Below, one piece after another: positions 38,601-47,089 of a stretch of DNA of 64,000 nt. Numbering within the stretch: the first letter of the stretch is position 1; the number at the start of each line of letters is the position of its first letter. Source of the stretch: Actinacidiphila bryophytorum (lineage in GTDB: Bacteria > Actinomycetota > Actinomycetes > Streptomycetales > Streptomycetaceae). The notes under the pieces are model-generated. The model saw only the letters and a program-made list of their open reading frames with translations, was not told the DNA's origin and ran no database searches. The position numbers and the translations under genes were made by a program. The stretch lies in assembly GCF_016916835.1 (NCBI RefSeq), contig NZ_JAFFIX010000003.1, forward strand, positions 186,001 through 250,000, in the 5' to 3' direction.

Positions 38601-40028
38601 ATGTCCACCGGACACGCACCAACACCCCCCACCCGCCGCCGCCCCCGGCGGCTCCGGCTGAGCCTGGCCGCGCTGACCGTCGGCGCGCTGAGCCTGGCCG
38701 GGCTCGCCGTCGCCGCGGCACCGGGCGGCGCGGCCACCCCGGCCGCGGCGCCGCAAGCCGCGGCACCCGCCGCCGCGCAGGCAGCCGCACCGGCCGCCGT
38801 ACCGGCACCGCCGGCCGGCTTCACCACCACCTGGAGCGACGACTTCAGCGGTGCCGCGGGCACCGGCGTGAACACCGGCAACTGGAAGTACGACACAGGC
38901 CCGGGCAGCAGCTTCGGCACCGGCGAGATCGAGACGATGACCAACAGCACGTCCAACGTCTTCCAGGACGGCAACGGCCATCTCGTGCTCAAGGCCCTGC
39001 ACAGCGGCAGCGACCCGCGGTCCGGCTGGACGTCGGGCCGGATCGAGACGCAGGCGGCGACCTTCGGGGCGCCCGCCGGCGGCGTGGTGATGATGCAGTC
39101 GTCGATCCAGCAGCCGAACCTGACCACCGCCAACGGGCCGGGCTACTGGCCGGCGTTCTGGATGCTCGGCTCGACGCTGCGCACCGGCACCAGCTGGCCT
39201 ACCTCCGGCGAGGTCGACATCCTGGAGGACATCAACTCCCGCAGCTCCGTGTTCGGCACCCTGCACTGCGGCACCAACCCGGGCGGCCCGTGCAACGAGT
39301 CGACGGGTATCGGCAGCGGTGAGAGGGCCTGCTCCGGCTGCCAGACCGGCTACCACACCTACGCGGTGCAGATCGACCGCTCGGTCTCGCCCGAGCAGAT
39401 CCGCTGGTACCTGGACGGTGCGAACTACTTCACCGTCAACTCCACGCAGGTGCCCGCCGCGACCTGGACGGCCGCCGTCGACCACCCGTTCTTCATCATC
39501 TACGACCTGGCGATGGGCGGCGGCTTCCCCGACGCCTTCGGCGGCGGCCCCAACTCCGCCACCGTCTCCGGCGGCCAGATGAACATCGACTACGTGGCCG
39601 TCTACAACAAGGGTCCTGGCAGCACCACTCCGCCGCCGGCCGGCGGCAACCTGTCGCAGGGGAAGACGGCCACCGCGTCCTCGACGGAGAACGCCAGCTT
39701 CCCGGCCGCCAACGCCGTGGACGGCAACACCGGCACCCGCTGGTCGAGCGCCTTCAGCGACCCGCAGTGGATCCAGGTCGACCTGGGCGCCGGCCACACC
39801 ATCAGCCAGGTGAAGCTCAACTGGGAGGCGGCGTACGGCAAGGCCTTCCAGATCCAGACCTCCGGCAACGGCACGAACTGGACCACCGTCTACAGCACGA
39901 CCACGGGCACGGGCGGCAACCAGACGATCGACGTCAGCGGCAGCGGCCGCTATGTGCGCGTCTACGGCACGCAGCGCGCCACCGCCTACGGATATTCGCT
40001 GTACGAATTCCAGGTGTTCGGCAGCTGA
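38601..40028 (+). CDS. Secreted GH16 beta-glucanase with F5/8-type carbohydrate-binding domain
   Basis: Extracellular hydrolase of beta-1,3 (laminarin-type) glucans by motif. The 475-residue protein has a twin-arginine-like signal region (RRRPRRLRLSLAALTVGALSLAG), an Ala/Pro linker, a GH16 domain with the catalytic signature GEVDILED (ExDxxE, nucleophile and acid/base Glu), substrate cleft WPAFWML and a Cys-rich loop (GERACSGCQTGYHTYAV), then a discoidin-like domain (SQGKTATASSTENASF ... YEFQVFGS). ATG 38601 follows GGAG by eight bases. Nearby GH3 and PL genes suggest a polysaccharide-utilisation role; LacI-type sites lie upstream. Confidence 0.94.
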   Translation: MSTGHAPTPPTRRRPRRLRLSLAALTVGALSLAGLAVAAAPGGAATPAAAPQAAAPAAAQAAAPAAVPAPPAGFTTTWSDDFSGAAGTGVNTGNWKYDTGPGSSFGTGEIETMTNSTSNVFQDGNGHLVLKALHSGSDPRSGWTSGRIETQAATFGAPAGGVVMMQSSIQQPNLTTANGPGYWPAFWMLGSTLRTGTSWPTSGEVDILEDINSRSSVFGTLHCGTNPGGPCNESTGIGSGERACSGCQTGYHTYAVQIDRSVSPEQIRWYLDGANYFTVNSTQVPAATWTAAVDHPFFIIYDLAMGGGFPDAFGGGPNSATVSGGQMNIDYVAVYNKGPGSTTPPPAGGNLSQGKTATASSTENASFPAANAVDGNTGTRWSSAFSDPQWIQVDLGAGHTISQVKLNWEAAYGKAFQIQTSGNGTNWTTVYSTTTGTGGNQTIDVSGSGRYVRVYGTQRATAYGYSLYEFQVFGS

Positions 40029-40067
40029 CCGGCCGCATGGGGCCGAGCAGCGTCGGCCCCGCCTGAC

Positions 40068-40098
40068 GGGCGGGCCGGACCCGGTGTCCGGCCCGCCC
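40068..40098. terminator. Bidirectional terminator
   Basis: Perfect 13-bp stem GGGCGGGCCGGAC / GTCCGGCCCGCCC with a five-base loop lies between the convergent GH16 and oxidoreductase genes. Confidence 0.8.
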
Positions 40099-40131
40099 CA
40101 CCGCACCCGGGGACTTCCCGGCCCTCCCAGG

Positions 40132-41067
40132 TCAGGGCAGCAGCACGATCTTTCCGGCCAGGTGGCCGGCCTCGCTGGCGCGCTGGGCGTCGGCGGCCTC
40201 GGCGAGCGGGTAGGCCCGGTGGATGGCCACGTCGAGGGTGCCGGCCTCGTGCAGAGCCAGGGCCTCGGCGAAGGCCGGCACACCGCGGTAGCCGGCGGGG
40301 CCGGCGCCCGAGCTGAAGGCGACACCGTACTCGCCCGCGGTGACGGGGCTGCCGATGGTGAGCACCCGCTCCTTGCCGCCGGTCAGTTCGACGGATGCAG
40401 CCAGCGACTCGGCGAGCCCGGTGGTGTCGAAGGCCGCGTCCACGCCGTCGGGTGCCGCCTCCCGCACCCGCTCGACGACGCCGGGGCCGTAGCTGACCGG
40501 GACGGCGCCGAGCCGGCGCAGGTGCTCGTGGTTGGCCTCGCTCGCGGTGCCGACCACCCGCAGCCCGCGGGAGACGGCGAACTGCACGGCCAGCGTGCCG
40601 ACTCCGCCCGCCGCCCCGTGCACGACCAGCGTCTCGCCGGAGCGCACGCCGAGCGCCTCAAGGGCGCGGAAGGCGGTCTCCGCGGCGACCGGCAGTGCGG
40701 CGGCCTCCTGGAAGCCGAGGGAGGCCGGCTTGACCCCCAGCTTGGCGGCCTCGGCGAGGGCGAGGGCGGCGTAGGAGCCGGTGACGGTCGGCCCGAAGAC
40801 CTCGTCGCCGACCGCGAGCCCGCTCACGCCCTCCCCGACGGACTCCACCACGCCCGCGGCCTCGACGCCCGGCACGTGCGGCAGCGCCACCGGGAAGACC
40901 GCGTTCATGTACCCGGCCCTGATCTTGTGGTCGAGCGGGTTGACGCCGGCGGCGCGCACCGCGATCCGCACCTGTCCCGGGCCGGGTTCCGGTACGTCGG
41001 TCTCCAGCGGGTGCAGCACGTCGGCCGAGCCGAACTCGGTGAAGGCGATGCCCTGGGCCTTGGTCAT
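40132..41067 (-). CDS. NADP-dependent zinc-type alcohol dehydrogenase/quinone oxidoreductase
   Basis: Medium-chain reductase of 311 residues, probably quinone reductase-like. GroES-like domain with VLHPLETDVPEPGPGQV and AAGVNPLDHKIRAGY (no structural zinc Cys set), then a Rossmann domain with VVHGAAGGVGTLAVQFA; it ends HLAGKIVLLP. ATG 41067 is chosen, but GTG 41076 would overlap the stop of the upstream GtrA-like gene as GTGA and is a serious alternative (three more residues). The pair is on one strand and likely co-transcribed, though no functional link is evident. Confidence 0.9.
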   Translation of the reverse strand: MTKAQGIAFTEFGSADVLHPLETDVPEPGPGQVRIAVRAAGVNPLDHKIRAGYMNAVFPVALPHVPGVEAAGVVESVGEGVSGLAVGDEVFGPTVTGSYAALALAEAAKLGVKPASLGFQEAAALPVAAETAFRALEALGVRSGETLVVHGAAGGVGTLAVQFAVSRGLRVVGTASEANHEHLRRLGAVPVSYGPGVVERVREAAPDGVDAAFDTTGLAESLAASVELTGGKERVLTIGSPVTAGEYGVAFSSGAGPAGYRGVPAFAEALALHEAGTLDVAIHRAYPLAEAADAQRASEAGHLAGKIVLLP

Positions 41068-41072
41068 GGAAG

Positions 41073-41591
41073 TCACGATCCTTGCAGCAGTCGGGGAGCC
41101 GAGGTGTAGGGAACGGCGGTGCGCCGTCCGGCATTCCCCATCCTCGCCGCCCCGCGCCGCAGCCGCTCGGGGAAGCGCGACGCGCCCCCGGCGGCGAAGA
41201 CCACGTGCCGCAGCAGCAGGAAGCGCGCGATCCCGGCGAGCCCGGAGGCGCCCAGGTAGACGCCCTGCCGCAGCAGCGCTCCGCCACCCGGGTGCAGCCC
41301 GTCGAAGGCGAGCATGGCGCCGGTGGTGAAGGCGTACGACAGGGCGACGGTCAGGCCGCTGGCGGCGTGGTCGTTCCAGCCGGCCCCGCCGCGCCCGAAG
41401 GTGAAGCGCCCGTGCAGTTCGGTGGCCAGGACCGTGGAGGCGACGGTGACCACGGCGTTGGCGAGTGCGAAGGGCACCCGGTGGCCGACCAGCAGCAGGA
41501 CGCCGCTGGCCAGCAGGGTGACGCCGCCGCCGCAGATCACGAAGCGGACGAAGGCGGCGACAGGTCCGCTGCGTGCCGTCGGCGCTGCCAT
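41073..41591 (-). CDS. GtrA-like four-helix membrane protein
   Basis: A 172-residue integral membrane protein with four predicted helices (AAFVRFVICGGGVTLLASGVLLLV, FALANAVVTVASTVLATEL, a third around TVALSYAFTTGAMLAF, a fourth in LGASGLAGIARFLLLRHVVFA). The conserved HGRFTFG after helix 2 and FLLLRHVVFA at the end are typical of GtrA-family proteins, which help flip polyprenyl-linked sugars for wall glycosylation. ATG 41591 has GAGGAG seven bases upstream. The usual glycosyltransferase partner is not adjacent. Confidence 0.85.
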   Translation of the reverse strand: MAAPTARSGPVAAFVRFVICGGGVTLLASGVLLLVGHRVPFALANAVVTVASTVLATELHGRFTFGRGGAGWNDHAASGLTVALSYAFTTGAMLAFDGLHPGGGALLRQGVYLGASGLAGIARFLLLRHVVFAAGGASRFPERLRRGAARMGNAGRRTAVPYTSAPRLLQGS

Positions 41592-42044
41592 GGTCAACTC
41601 CTCTGTCGGGGGCGGCCGCTGGGCGGCGGCCTGCTCGTGGACGACTGTGTCGCAGCAGGCGGCCGCGGCCCATCCGGCGCATCCCCCATTGCAGGTGGGG
41701 GCTACCCCCACCCTCGTCTCGGGGTTTACCCGAGTCGTATCGACAGAGGAAAATATTAGAAGCCCAAGAGGAGAATTTCCCGTGATTTTCAAGGTGCGTG
41801 GCGCACATCACCCGCACATCGCTCGGTAGATTGCCGCTTATGCCTGAAATAAGCAAAATGCCGGTTTGCTTCGTCCGCGGTCTCCGTGCCACAGTCGTGA
41901 CAACGGCCGCACGACCCGAGCGAAGCCGTTCCACAAGCGCCGTGGACCACACCCCCCCCTGCTCCGCGGCGGTATCGAAGAGGCCCCTCACGCTGTCGTA
42001 ACCCGACGCGAGGGGCCTCTTCGCATTGAACCGTGCCGGGGAGA
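41592..42044. other. Structured, relatively AT-rich intergenic region
   Basis: About 450 bp with no supported gene. Hairpins GGTGGGGG-CTA-CCCCCACC (41694-41712) and CTCGGG-GTTTA-CCCGAG (41718-41734) flank an AT-rich patch containing AAAATATTAG (about 41750). On the minus strand this could be the promoter and leader of the GtrA-like gene; on the plus strand a short RNA ending at the 41976-42023 hairpin is also possible. A 15-codon plus-strand frame after GAGGAG (GTG near 41781) is too short to call. Confidence 0.4.
41976..42023 (-). terminator. Terminator after the secreted nuclease gene
   Basis: Perfect 14-bp stem CGAAGAGGCCCCTC / GAGGGGCCTCTTCG with a 20-base apical part, 21 bp past the nuclease stop; symmetric, so it may also stop plus-strand transcripts. 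Confidence 0.75.
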
Positions 42045-44531
42045 CTACGGGCGCAGGCGGATGACCTGCGGGTCGTGGTCGCTGGTCTGGTTCGCGAACT
42101 CCGAGTTGATGTGCACCACGTCGTAGTCGACGCGCTTGTCCAGGTTCGGGCTGACCAGGATGTGGTCGAGCACCTGGGAGTTGCCCTCGTACACGTACGA
42201 GTAGCGCTCCTTGACCGGGAGGGTGTTGACCAGGTCGGTCAGCACCGTGCCGTTCTCGGTCAGGCTCTGGACGGCCGGCGAGAACTGGTAGTCGTTCAGG
42301 TCGCCGAGGACGACGACCGACGCCTTCTTGTCCGCGGTCTCCAGCTGCTGCACGAAGTCGTGCTCCAGGATCGCCTGGCGCACCCGCTGCACCTCGGAGC
42401 TGCGCACCGGCGGCTGCAGGTGGCTGTCGATGCCCTGGTCGCCGCCCTTGCTGTCGAAGTGGTTGGCGATCACGAACAGCTTCTTGCCGCGGAAGGTGAA
42501 CTGGCCCACCAGCGGCTTGCGGCTGGTGTTCCACGCCTGGTCGGCGGGCGCGATCCGGCCGGGGGAGGCGGTCAGCGACGTGGCGTCGCCGGTGCCGGTG
42601 ATGCCGACCGGGGTGGTCGAGTCGCCGCCGGCGATGTCGGTGAAGCCGACCCGCTGCGGGTTGAACAGGAACACCGAGCGGATGTTGCCGCCGGGCTGGC
42701 CGCCGTCCTTGTCGTTGACCGGGTCGATCTCGCGCCACTGGTAGCGCGGGCCGCCCGCGGCCACGATCGCGTCGGTGAGCTTGGTCAGCGTCTGGTCGGC
42801 CGCGACCGTGCCGTCGTCGGTGGCGCCGTTGTTGTCCTGGATCTCCTCGAGCGCCACGATGTCGGGCGAGCGCAGGTTGTGCACCAGGCCCTGGGCGAGC
42901 GCGTCGAACTTGGACTGCGGGTTGCCGGGCGCCAGGTTCTCCACGTTGTACGTGCCGACGGTGACCTGGTCGGCGGACGCCTTCGCGGTGACCTCGGGCT
43001 GCAGGCCGCCGCTCTTGACGGTGCCCAGCGTGCGGGCCTGGATCGCGTAGGTGCCGGCGAACTGGTTGTAGTCCAGCGGACCGGTGGTCGTACCGCGCAA
43101 GGTGTCGCCGACGTTCGCGGTCGGGAAGGGCGAGGTGGCGGTCGGGATGAGCGACTGCACCATCAGGCGGCCCGAGTTGGGCTGGTCGTAGCCCGTGTAG
43201 AGGGTGCCGCCGCGCTTGGTCGGGTTCTGCCGGGGCTTGACCGTGACCCACAGCTCCGAGTACGGGTCGGACGCGCCGACCACCCGGGTGTCGTTGATCT
43301 GGACGTTCATGCCTTCGAGCGAGGCGTACAGGTCCAGCGCGTACTGGTCGGGCCGCAGCGGCAGGTCCTCGATGCTGCCGCCGCCGGCGCTCGGCACGAA
43401 GGCGTCCGGCACCGACGTGTCGTTCAGCACGACGGGCGCGGGCAGCGGATTGCCCGAGGACACCGTGGTCACGGTGGGCTTGGTGATCTCGGTGATCGCC
43501 TGCACACCGGTCGAGGCGCCGCCCGGGTAGTACTGCGAGACCGTGCCGGCCACCGAGACGCTGTCGCCGAGCGCGACGGTCGGGCTGGAGCCGGTGTAGA
43601 CGAAGATGCCCTCGCTGGTACGGGGGTTGGCGTCCGGGTTCGGGTCCTGCATCCAGAAGCCCTTGGACGAGCCGTAGTCCCGCACACCGGTGACGATGCC
43701 GGTCGCGCCGGTGATCGCCTGGCCCGCGAAGGGCGAGTTGCGGGTGTCGCCCTGGATGTCGTGGATCTTCGCCTCGGTGCCGGCGGGGGGCGTGGTCGGC
43801 GGGGTGGTGGGGGGCGTGGTGGGCGGCTGGGTCGGGCCGCCGCCGTCGCCGCTGTTCTGCGGGGTGGGCGCGCCCGCGGTGAAGTCCGCCGCGTTGTCGT
43901 CGGTGTCGGCGAGCGTCCCGCCGCGGGTGACCGAGTTGCTGTTGCTCGCGCCGGCCGCCGCGCCGCTGCCCTCGTGGACCAGCGCGGTGCCGTAGCCGAC
44001 CAGGTCCTTGACCCGCGGGTCCGCCGCGCAGTCGGCCGCGGTCAGGCAGGTCAGCGGGTCGGCGCCGGTGACCAGTGCGACGGTGCCGGTGGTGCCCGAC
44101 ATGTTGACGGCGCCGCTGGCGTCGGGGGTGGGCAGCGGTGTGGTGCCGCCGGTGCCCGCGCCCTCCTGGACCAGGTAGCGGGCGCCGCCGGCCAGCGAGC
44201 CGGTGAGCGGGGTGGCCTGCCACTTCGACGTCGCCGTCGGCGCGCCGGGCAGGTACTGCACGCTGTAGCCGCCCAGGTCCACCGCGGCGGCACCGGCGTT
44301 GGCCAGCTCCACGAAGTCGTTGGTGTAGGTGGCGCCGGAGTTGCCGCCGCCCCCGTAGACCTCGGCGATCAGTGCGTCCGCGGACGGCGCGGCGAAAGCG
44401 GCGTGCACGCCGATCCCGGCGATGACCATGGCACCGGCTATGCCGATCGGCAGGAATCGCTTGCGCATGCCGGTGGGAAGGGATCTGGCGGGGCGGTTCG
44501 ATGCCTCGGCGGCCTCAGAGGGGTGCGACAC
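42045..44531 (-). CDS. Secreted endonuclease/exonuclease/phosphatase with lamin-tail domain
   Basis: Large extracellular nuclease of 828 residues. A signal segment (FLPIGIAGAMVIAGIGVHAAFA, about 45-65) is followed by a lamin-tail domain (LIAEVYGGGGNSGATYTNDFVELAN), a Pro/Thr linker of PPTT repeats, an OB-fold-like domain (KIHDIQGDTRNSPFAGQ) and a C-terminal EEP nuclease domain: VGTYNVENLAP, IVALEEIQDNNG, VIANHFDSKGGDQG, VLGDLNDYQFSP and TSDHDPQVIRL. These are the catalytic Asn, Glu, His and Asp sites. GTG 44531 follows AAGGAG at ten bases; ATG 44469 would still keep the signal peptide. Such enzymes scavenge phosphate and nucleotides from extracellular DNA. Confidence 0.93.
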   Translation of the reverse strand: MSHPSEAAEASNRPARSLPTGMRKRFLPIGIAGAMVIAGIGVHAAFAAPSADALIAEVYGGGGNSGATYTNDFVELANAGAAAVDLGGYSVQYLPGAPTATSKWQATPLTGSLAGGARYLVQEGAGTGGTTPLPTPDASGAVNMSGTTGTVALVTGADPLTCLTAADCAADPRVKDLVGYGTALVHEGSGAAAGASNSNSVTRGGTLADTDDNAADFTAGAPTPQNSGDGGGPTQPPTTPPTTPPTTPPAGTEAKIHDIQGDTRNSPFAGQAITGATGIVTGVRDYGSSKGFWMQDPNPDANPRTSEGIFVYTGSSPTVALGDSVSVAGTVSQYYPGGASTGVQAITEITKPTVTTVSSGNPLPAPVVLNDTSVPDAFVPSAGGGSIEDLPLRPDQYALDLYASLEGMNVQINDTRVVGASDPYSELWVTVKPRQNPTKRGGTLYTGYDQPNSGRLMVQSLIPTATSPFPTANVGDTLRGTTTGPLDYNQFAGTYAIQARTLGTVKSGGLQPEVTAKASADQVTVGTYNVENLAPGNPQSKFDALAQGLVHNLRSPDIVALEEIQDNNGATDDGTVAADQTLTKLTDAIVAAGGPRYQWREIDPVNDKDGGQPGGNIRSVFLFNPQRVGFTDIAGGDSTTPVGITGTGDATSLTASPGRIAPADQAWNTSRKPLVGQFTFRGKKLFVIANHFDSKGGDQGIDSHLQPPVRSSEVQRVRQAILEHDFVQQLETADKKASVVVLGDLNDYQFSPAVQSLTENGTVLTDLVNTLPVKERYSYVYEGNSQVLDHILVSPNLDKRVDYDVVHINSEFANQTSDHDPQVIRLRP

Positions 44532-44779
44532 CGGAGGGGCTCTCCTTCGGGGGGACGGCGGGTGGTGACGGCGCGTCACCCCCGGTCGGAGGCGTGCGCG
44601 ATCGGCCTCAAGATACGCGCGTAGATCCGGTCGCAGAAGGAGTACCGAGGTTAAATCTGGGTGTTGTGTGTCGTGCCCGCGGCGTACGGGCCGATACGTC
44701 CGGCTGGTCGCGGGTGACCGCCTGTCACGTACGCCACTGGTGTCCCGGGGTGCTCTTCCGCGGCCCGGGACCGGAGGCG

Positions 44780-45454
44780 TCAGTGTGCGGCGGCGGCCTC
44801 GGCGCGGGCGGCGTCGCGTATGCCGGTGACGATCAGGTCGACCCCCCGGTCGAAGTACAACTCCCGGTCGGAGCAGGCCGCGAGCGTGTCGGCGGCGGCC
44901 ACGATCCGCGGGTAGCGGCGCGGGGACAGCGCCAGCAGGGTGGCGCGCTTGGCGCGGACCGCGTCCTCGTTCGCCTCCGGGTCGGGGCCGAGATCGCGGC
45001 CCGGCTCGGCGATCGCCAGCGCGACCAGTGAGCCGAGGATCTGGCTCGCGGTCTCGGCGCTGCGCTCCACCGACATGCCGCCCTGCGCCATCAGCTCCAG
45101 TGCCCGCTCGGTGACGGCCAGGCCCGGCTCGGTGGTCACCATGCCGTTGAAGACCAGCAGTGCCGCGTTGGGGTGCGGGCGCAGGGCGTCGACGAAGCTG
45201 CTCAGCAGGTCGCGCAACTGCTCGTGCCAGGGCCGGTCGTCGGGCTCCGGCACCACCGCGCCGCCCAGCAGCCGGCCCGCGAGGGCGACGAGCAGGCCCT
45301 CCTTGTCGGGGAAGTGCCGGTAGAGGGCCATCGGGGTGACGTCGTGCAGCTGGGCGACCCGGCGGACGGTGACCGCGTCGAGCCCCTCCGCGTCGGCGAC
45401 GGCCAGCGCGGTGGTGATCAGCTCCTCACGGTTCAAACGCTTCTGAGCCGCCAT
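44780..45454 (-). CDS. TetR-family repressor of the adjacent efflux pump
   Basis: A 224-residue regulator with an N-terminal helix-turn-helix (NREELITTALAVADAEGL then VTVRRVAQLHDVTPMALYRHF) and a C-terminal TetR_C ligand domain. ATG 45454 (MAAQKRL) is chosen; an in-frame GTG four codons upstream is possible. It is divergent from a 14-helix MFS exporter, and the shared 138-bp gap holds three copies of a near-palindromic operator, so it should repress both genes until an effector, probably a transported drug-like compound, binds. Confidence 0.93.
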   Translation of the reverse strand: MAAQKRLNREELITTALAVADAEGLDAVTVRRVAQLHDVTPMALYRHFPDKEGLLVALAGRLLGGAVVPEPDDRPWHEQLRDLLSSFVDALRPHPNAALLVFNGMVTTEPGLAVTERALELMAQGGMSVERSAETASQILGSLVALAIAEPGRDLGPDPEANEDAVRAKRATLLALSPRRYPRIVAAADTLAACSDRELYFDRGVDLIVTGIRDAARAEAAAAH

Positions 45455-45494
45455 CTTCTGCTCAACCCTTCGCCCGACAGCCGCCCCCACTGTG

Positions 45495-45575
45495 GTCTAC
45501 AGCGTACACAGCCGGTCCGTGTTTACAAAGTACACAATGCCTGTATGGTTGCGTCGTAAGCATACGCTGTAAACA
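45495..45575. promoter_or_regulatory. Three TetR-type operators in the tetR-MFS gap
   Basis: Box B (45520-45536) is TGTTTACAAAGTACACA, a near-palindrome. Box A (45495-45510) is GTCTACAGCGTACACA. Box C (45560-45575) on the minus strand reads GTTTACAGCGTATGC after T. All share TAC-N3-GTA; centres are 26 and 39 bp apart. TTTACA in box B with TATGGT 16 bp on is a plausible -35/-10 for the MFS gene. Confidence 0.75.
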
Positions 45576-45592
45576 TCCCTCCCGAGGTTGCT

Positions 45593-47017
45593 ATGCGACG
45601 CAGTCCCTGGGCCACCCTGACCGTGCTGGCCCTCGCCCAATTCATCGTGGTGCTCGACGTGACGATCGTGAACGTCGCGCTCCCGCACATCCAGTCCGAC
45701 CTCGGCTTCACCGCCGACGGCCTGCAGTGGGTGATCAGCGCCTACACCCTGGTCTTCGGCGGCTTCCTGCTGCTCGGCGGCCGGGCGGCCGACCTGCTCG
45801 GCTCACGCCGTGTGTTCGTCACCGGCCTCGTCCTGTTCGGCGCGACCTCGCTGGCAGGCGGCCTGGCCGGCTCACCCGGGCTGCTGATCGCCGCCCGCAC
45901 CCTGCAAGGGCTCGGCGGCGCACTGCTCTCGCCCGCCGCGCTCGGCATCCTCACCGTGACCTTCCCGCACGGCAAGGAGCGCAACATCGCCATGGGCGTC
46001 TGGGGCGGCCTGGCCGGCCTCGGCGGCACCCTCGGCGTCGTCGCCGGCGGCTTCCTGGTCGACTCGCTCAGCTGGCGCTGGGTCTTCATCGTCAACGTGC
46101 CGATCGTCGTCGCCCTGGTGATCGCCACCCCGCTGATCGTCGCGCACGTCGCACCGCACAAGGGCCGCCGCGCCTTCGACGCGCTCGGCGCCGTCCTGGC
46201 CACCGGCGGGCTGCTCGGCGTCGTCTACGCCGTGGTGCGCGCGGAACCGCTCGGCTGGTCCTCGGCCGAGGTCATCGGCTGCCTGGCCGGAGGGGTGCTG
46301 CTGCTGGCCGCCTTCCTGCTGGTCGAGACCCGCGTCGCGGCGCCTCTGGTGCCGATGCGGCTGCTCAGGTCCCGCGCCCTGAGCAGCGCCGGCGGCGCGA
46401 TCGCGCTGACCGGTGCGGCCTTCCTGTCGATGTTCTTCCTCACCGCGATCTTCCTGCAGCAGGTGCGCGGCGACAGCGCCCTGCGGGCCGGCGTGGAATT
46501 CCTGCCGATGGGCGGCGCCGCGATCGGCGCCGCGGTGCTCGCCACCCCGCTGATCACCCGCTTCGGCACCCGGCCGGTGCAGACCGCCGGCACCATGCTG
46601 AGCGTCGCGGGCCTCGTGCTGCTCTCCCGCGCCGACGCCACCGGCTCCTACGCGAGCCAGATCCTGCCCGGCATGATCCTCTTCGGGCTCGGCATCATCG
46701 CGGTGTCGGTGCCGGCGCAGATCGCCGCGGTGGTCGACGTCACGCACGCCGACGCGGGCGCCGCCTCCGGTGTCTTCACCGCCTTCCAGCAGGTCGGCGG
46801 GGCCGTCGGGCTCGCGGTGGTCACCACGCTGTCCACCTCGCGCGCCACCCACGCGCTGGCCGGCGGTGCCTCGCAGTCCGACGCGCTGGTGGACGGCTTC
46901 CAGCGCGGCCTCCTGGTGGCCGCGGCCTTCACGGTGGGCACCTTCGTGGTCACCCTGCTCTCGCCGCGGCTGGCCCCCAGTGCGGAGCAGATCGCGGGTG
47001 CGGCGGCAGCGGCGTGA
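45593..47017 (+). CDS. Drug:proton antiporter, MFS DHA2 family
   Basis: A 474-residue, 14-helix exporter of the EmrB/QacA type. Motif D1-like ALAQFIVVLDVTIVNVALPHI opens helix 1, motif A is GGRAADLLGSRRVFV, the RTLQGLGGALLSPAALG stretch matches motif B, and SWRWVFIVNVPI follows motif C. ATG 45593 lies just after the operator region, preceded by a weak GAGG. Divergence from a TetR gene and a shared operator make this a classic inducible multidrug or self-resistance pump; the substrate is not known. Confidence 0.94.
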   Translation: MRRSPWATLTVLALAQFIVVLDVTIVNVALPHIQSDLGFTADGLQWVISAYTLVFGGFLLLGGRAADLLGSRRVFVTGLVLFGATSLAGGLAGSPGLLIAARTLQGLGGALLSPAALGILTVTFPHGKERNIAMGVWGGLAGLGGTLGVVAGGFLVDSLSWRWVFIVNVPIVVALVIATPLIVAHVAPHKGRRAFDALGAVLATGGLLGVVYAVVRAEPLGWSSAEVIGCLAGGVLLLAAFLLVETRVAAPLVPMRLLRSRALSSAGGAIALTGAAFLSMFFLTAIFLQQVRGDSALRAGVEFLPMGGAAIGAAVLATPLITRFGTRPVQTAGTMLSVAGLVLLSRADATGSYASQILPGMILFGLGIIAVSVPAQIAAVVDVTHADAGAASGVFTAFQQVGGAVGLAVVTTLSTSRATHALAGGASQSDALVDGFQRGLLVAAAFTVGTFVVTLLSPRLAPSAEQIAGAAAAA

Positions 47018-47039
47018 ACGCTCGGGGGCGGCAACGCCC

Positions 47040-47072
47040 GAGCGGGCGGCGGCACATGGCCGCCGCCCGCTC
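47040..47072. terminator. Bidirectional terminator
   Basis: Perfect 13-bp stem GAGCGGGCGGCGG / CCGCCGCCCGCTC with a seven-base loop lies between the convergent MFS and GH3 genes. Confidence 0.8.
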
Positions 47073-47089
47073 GTGGAGCCGGACAGGTG

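Noticed and set aside
42033..44624. An 863-codon plus-strand frame opposite the secreted nuclease
   Set aside because: It is antisense shadow coding; the minus-strand frame carries complete nuclease and lamin-tail motifs.
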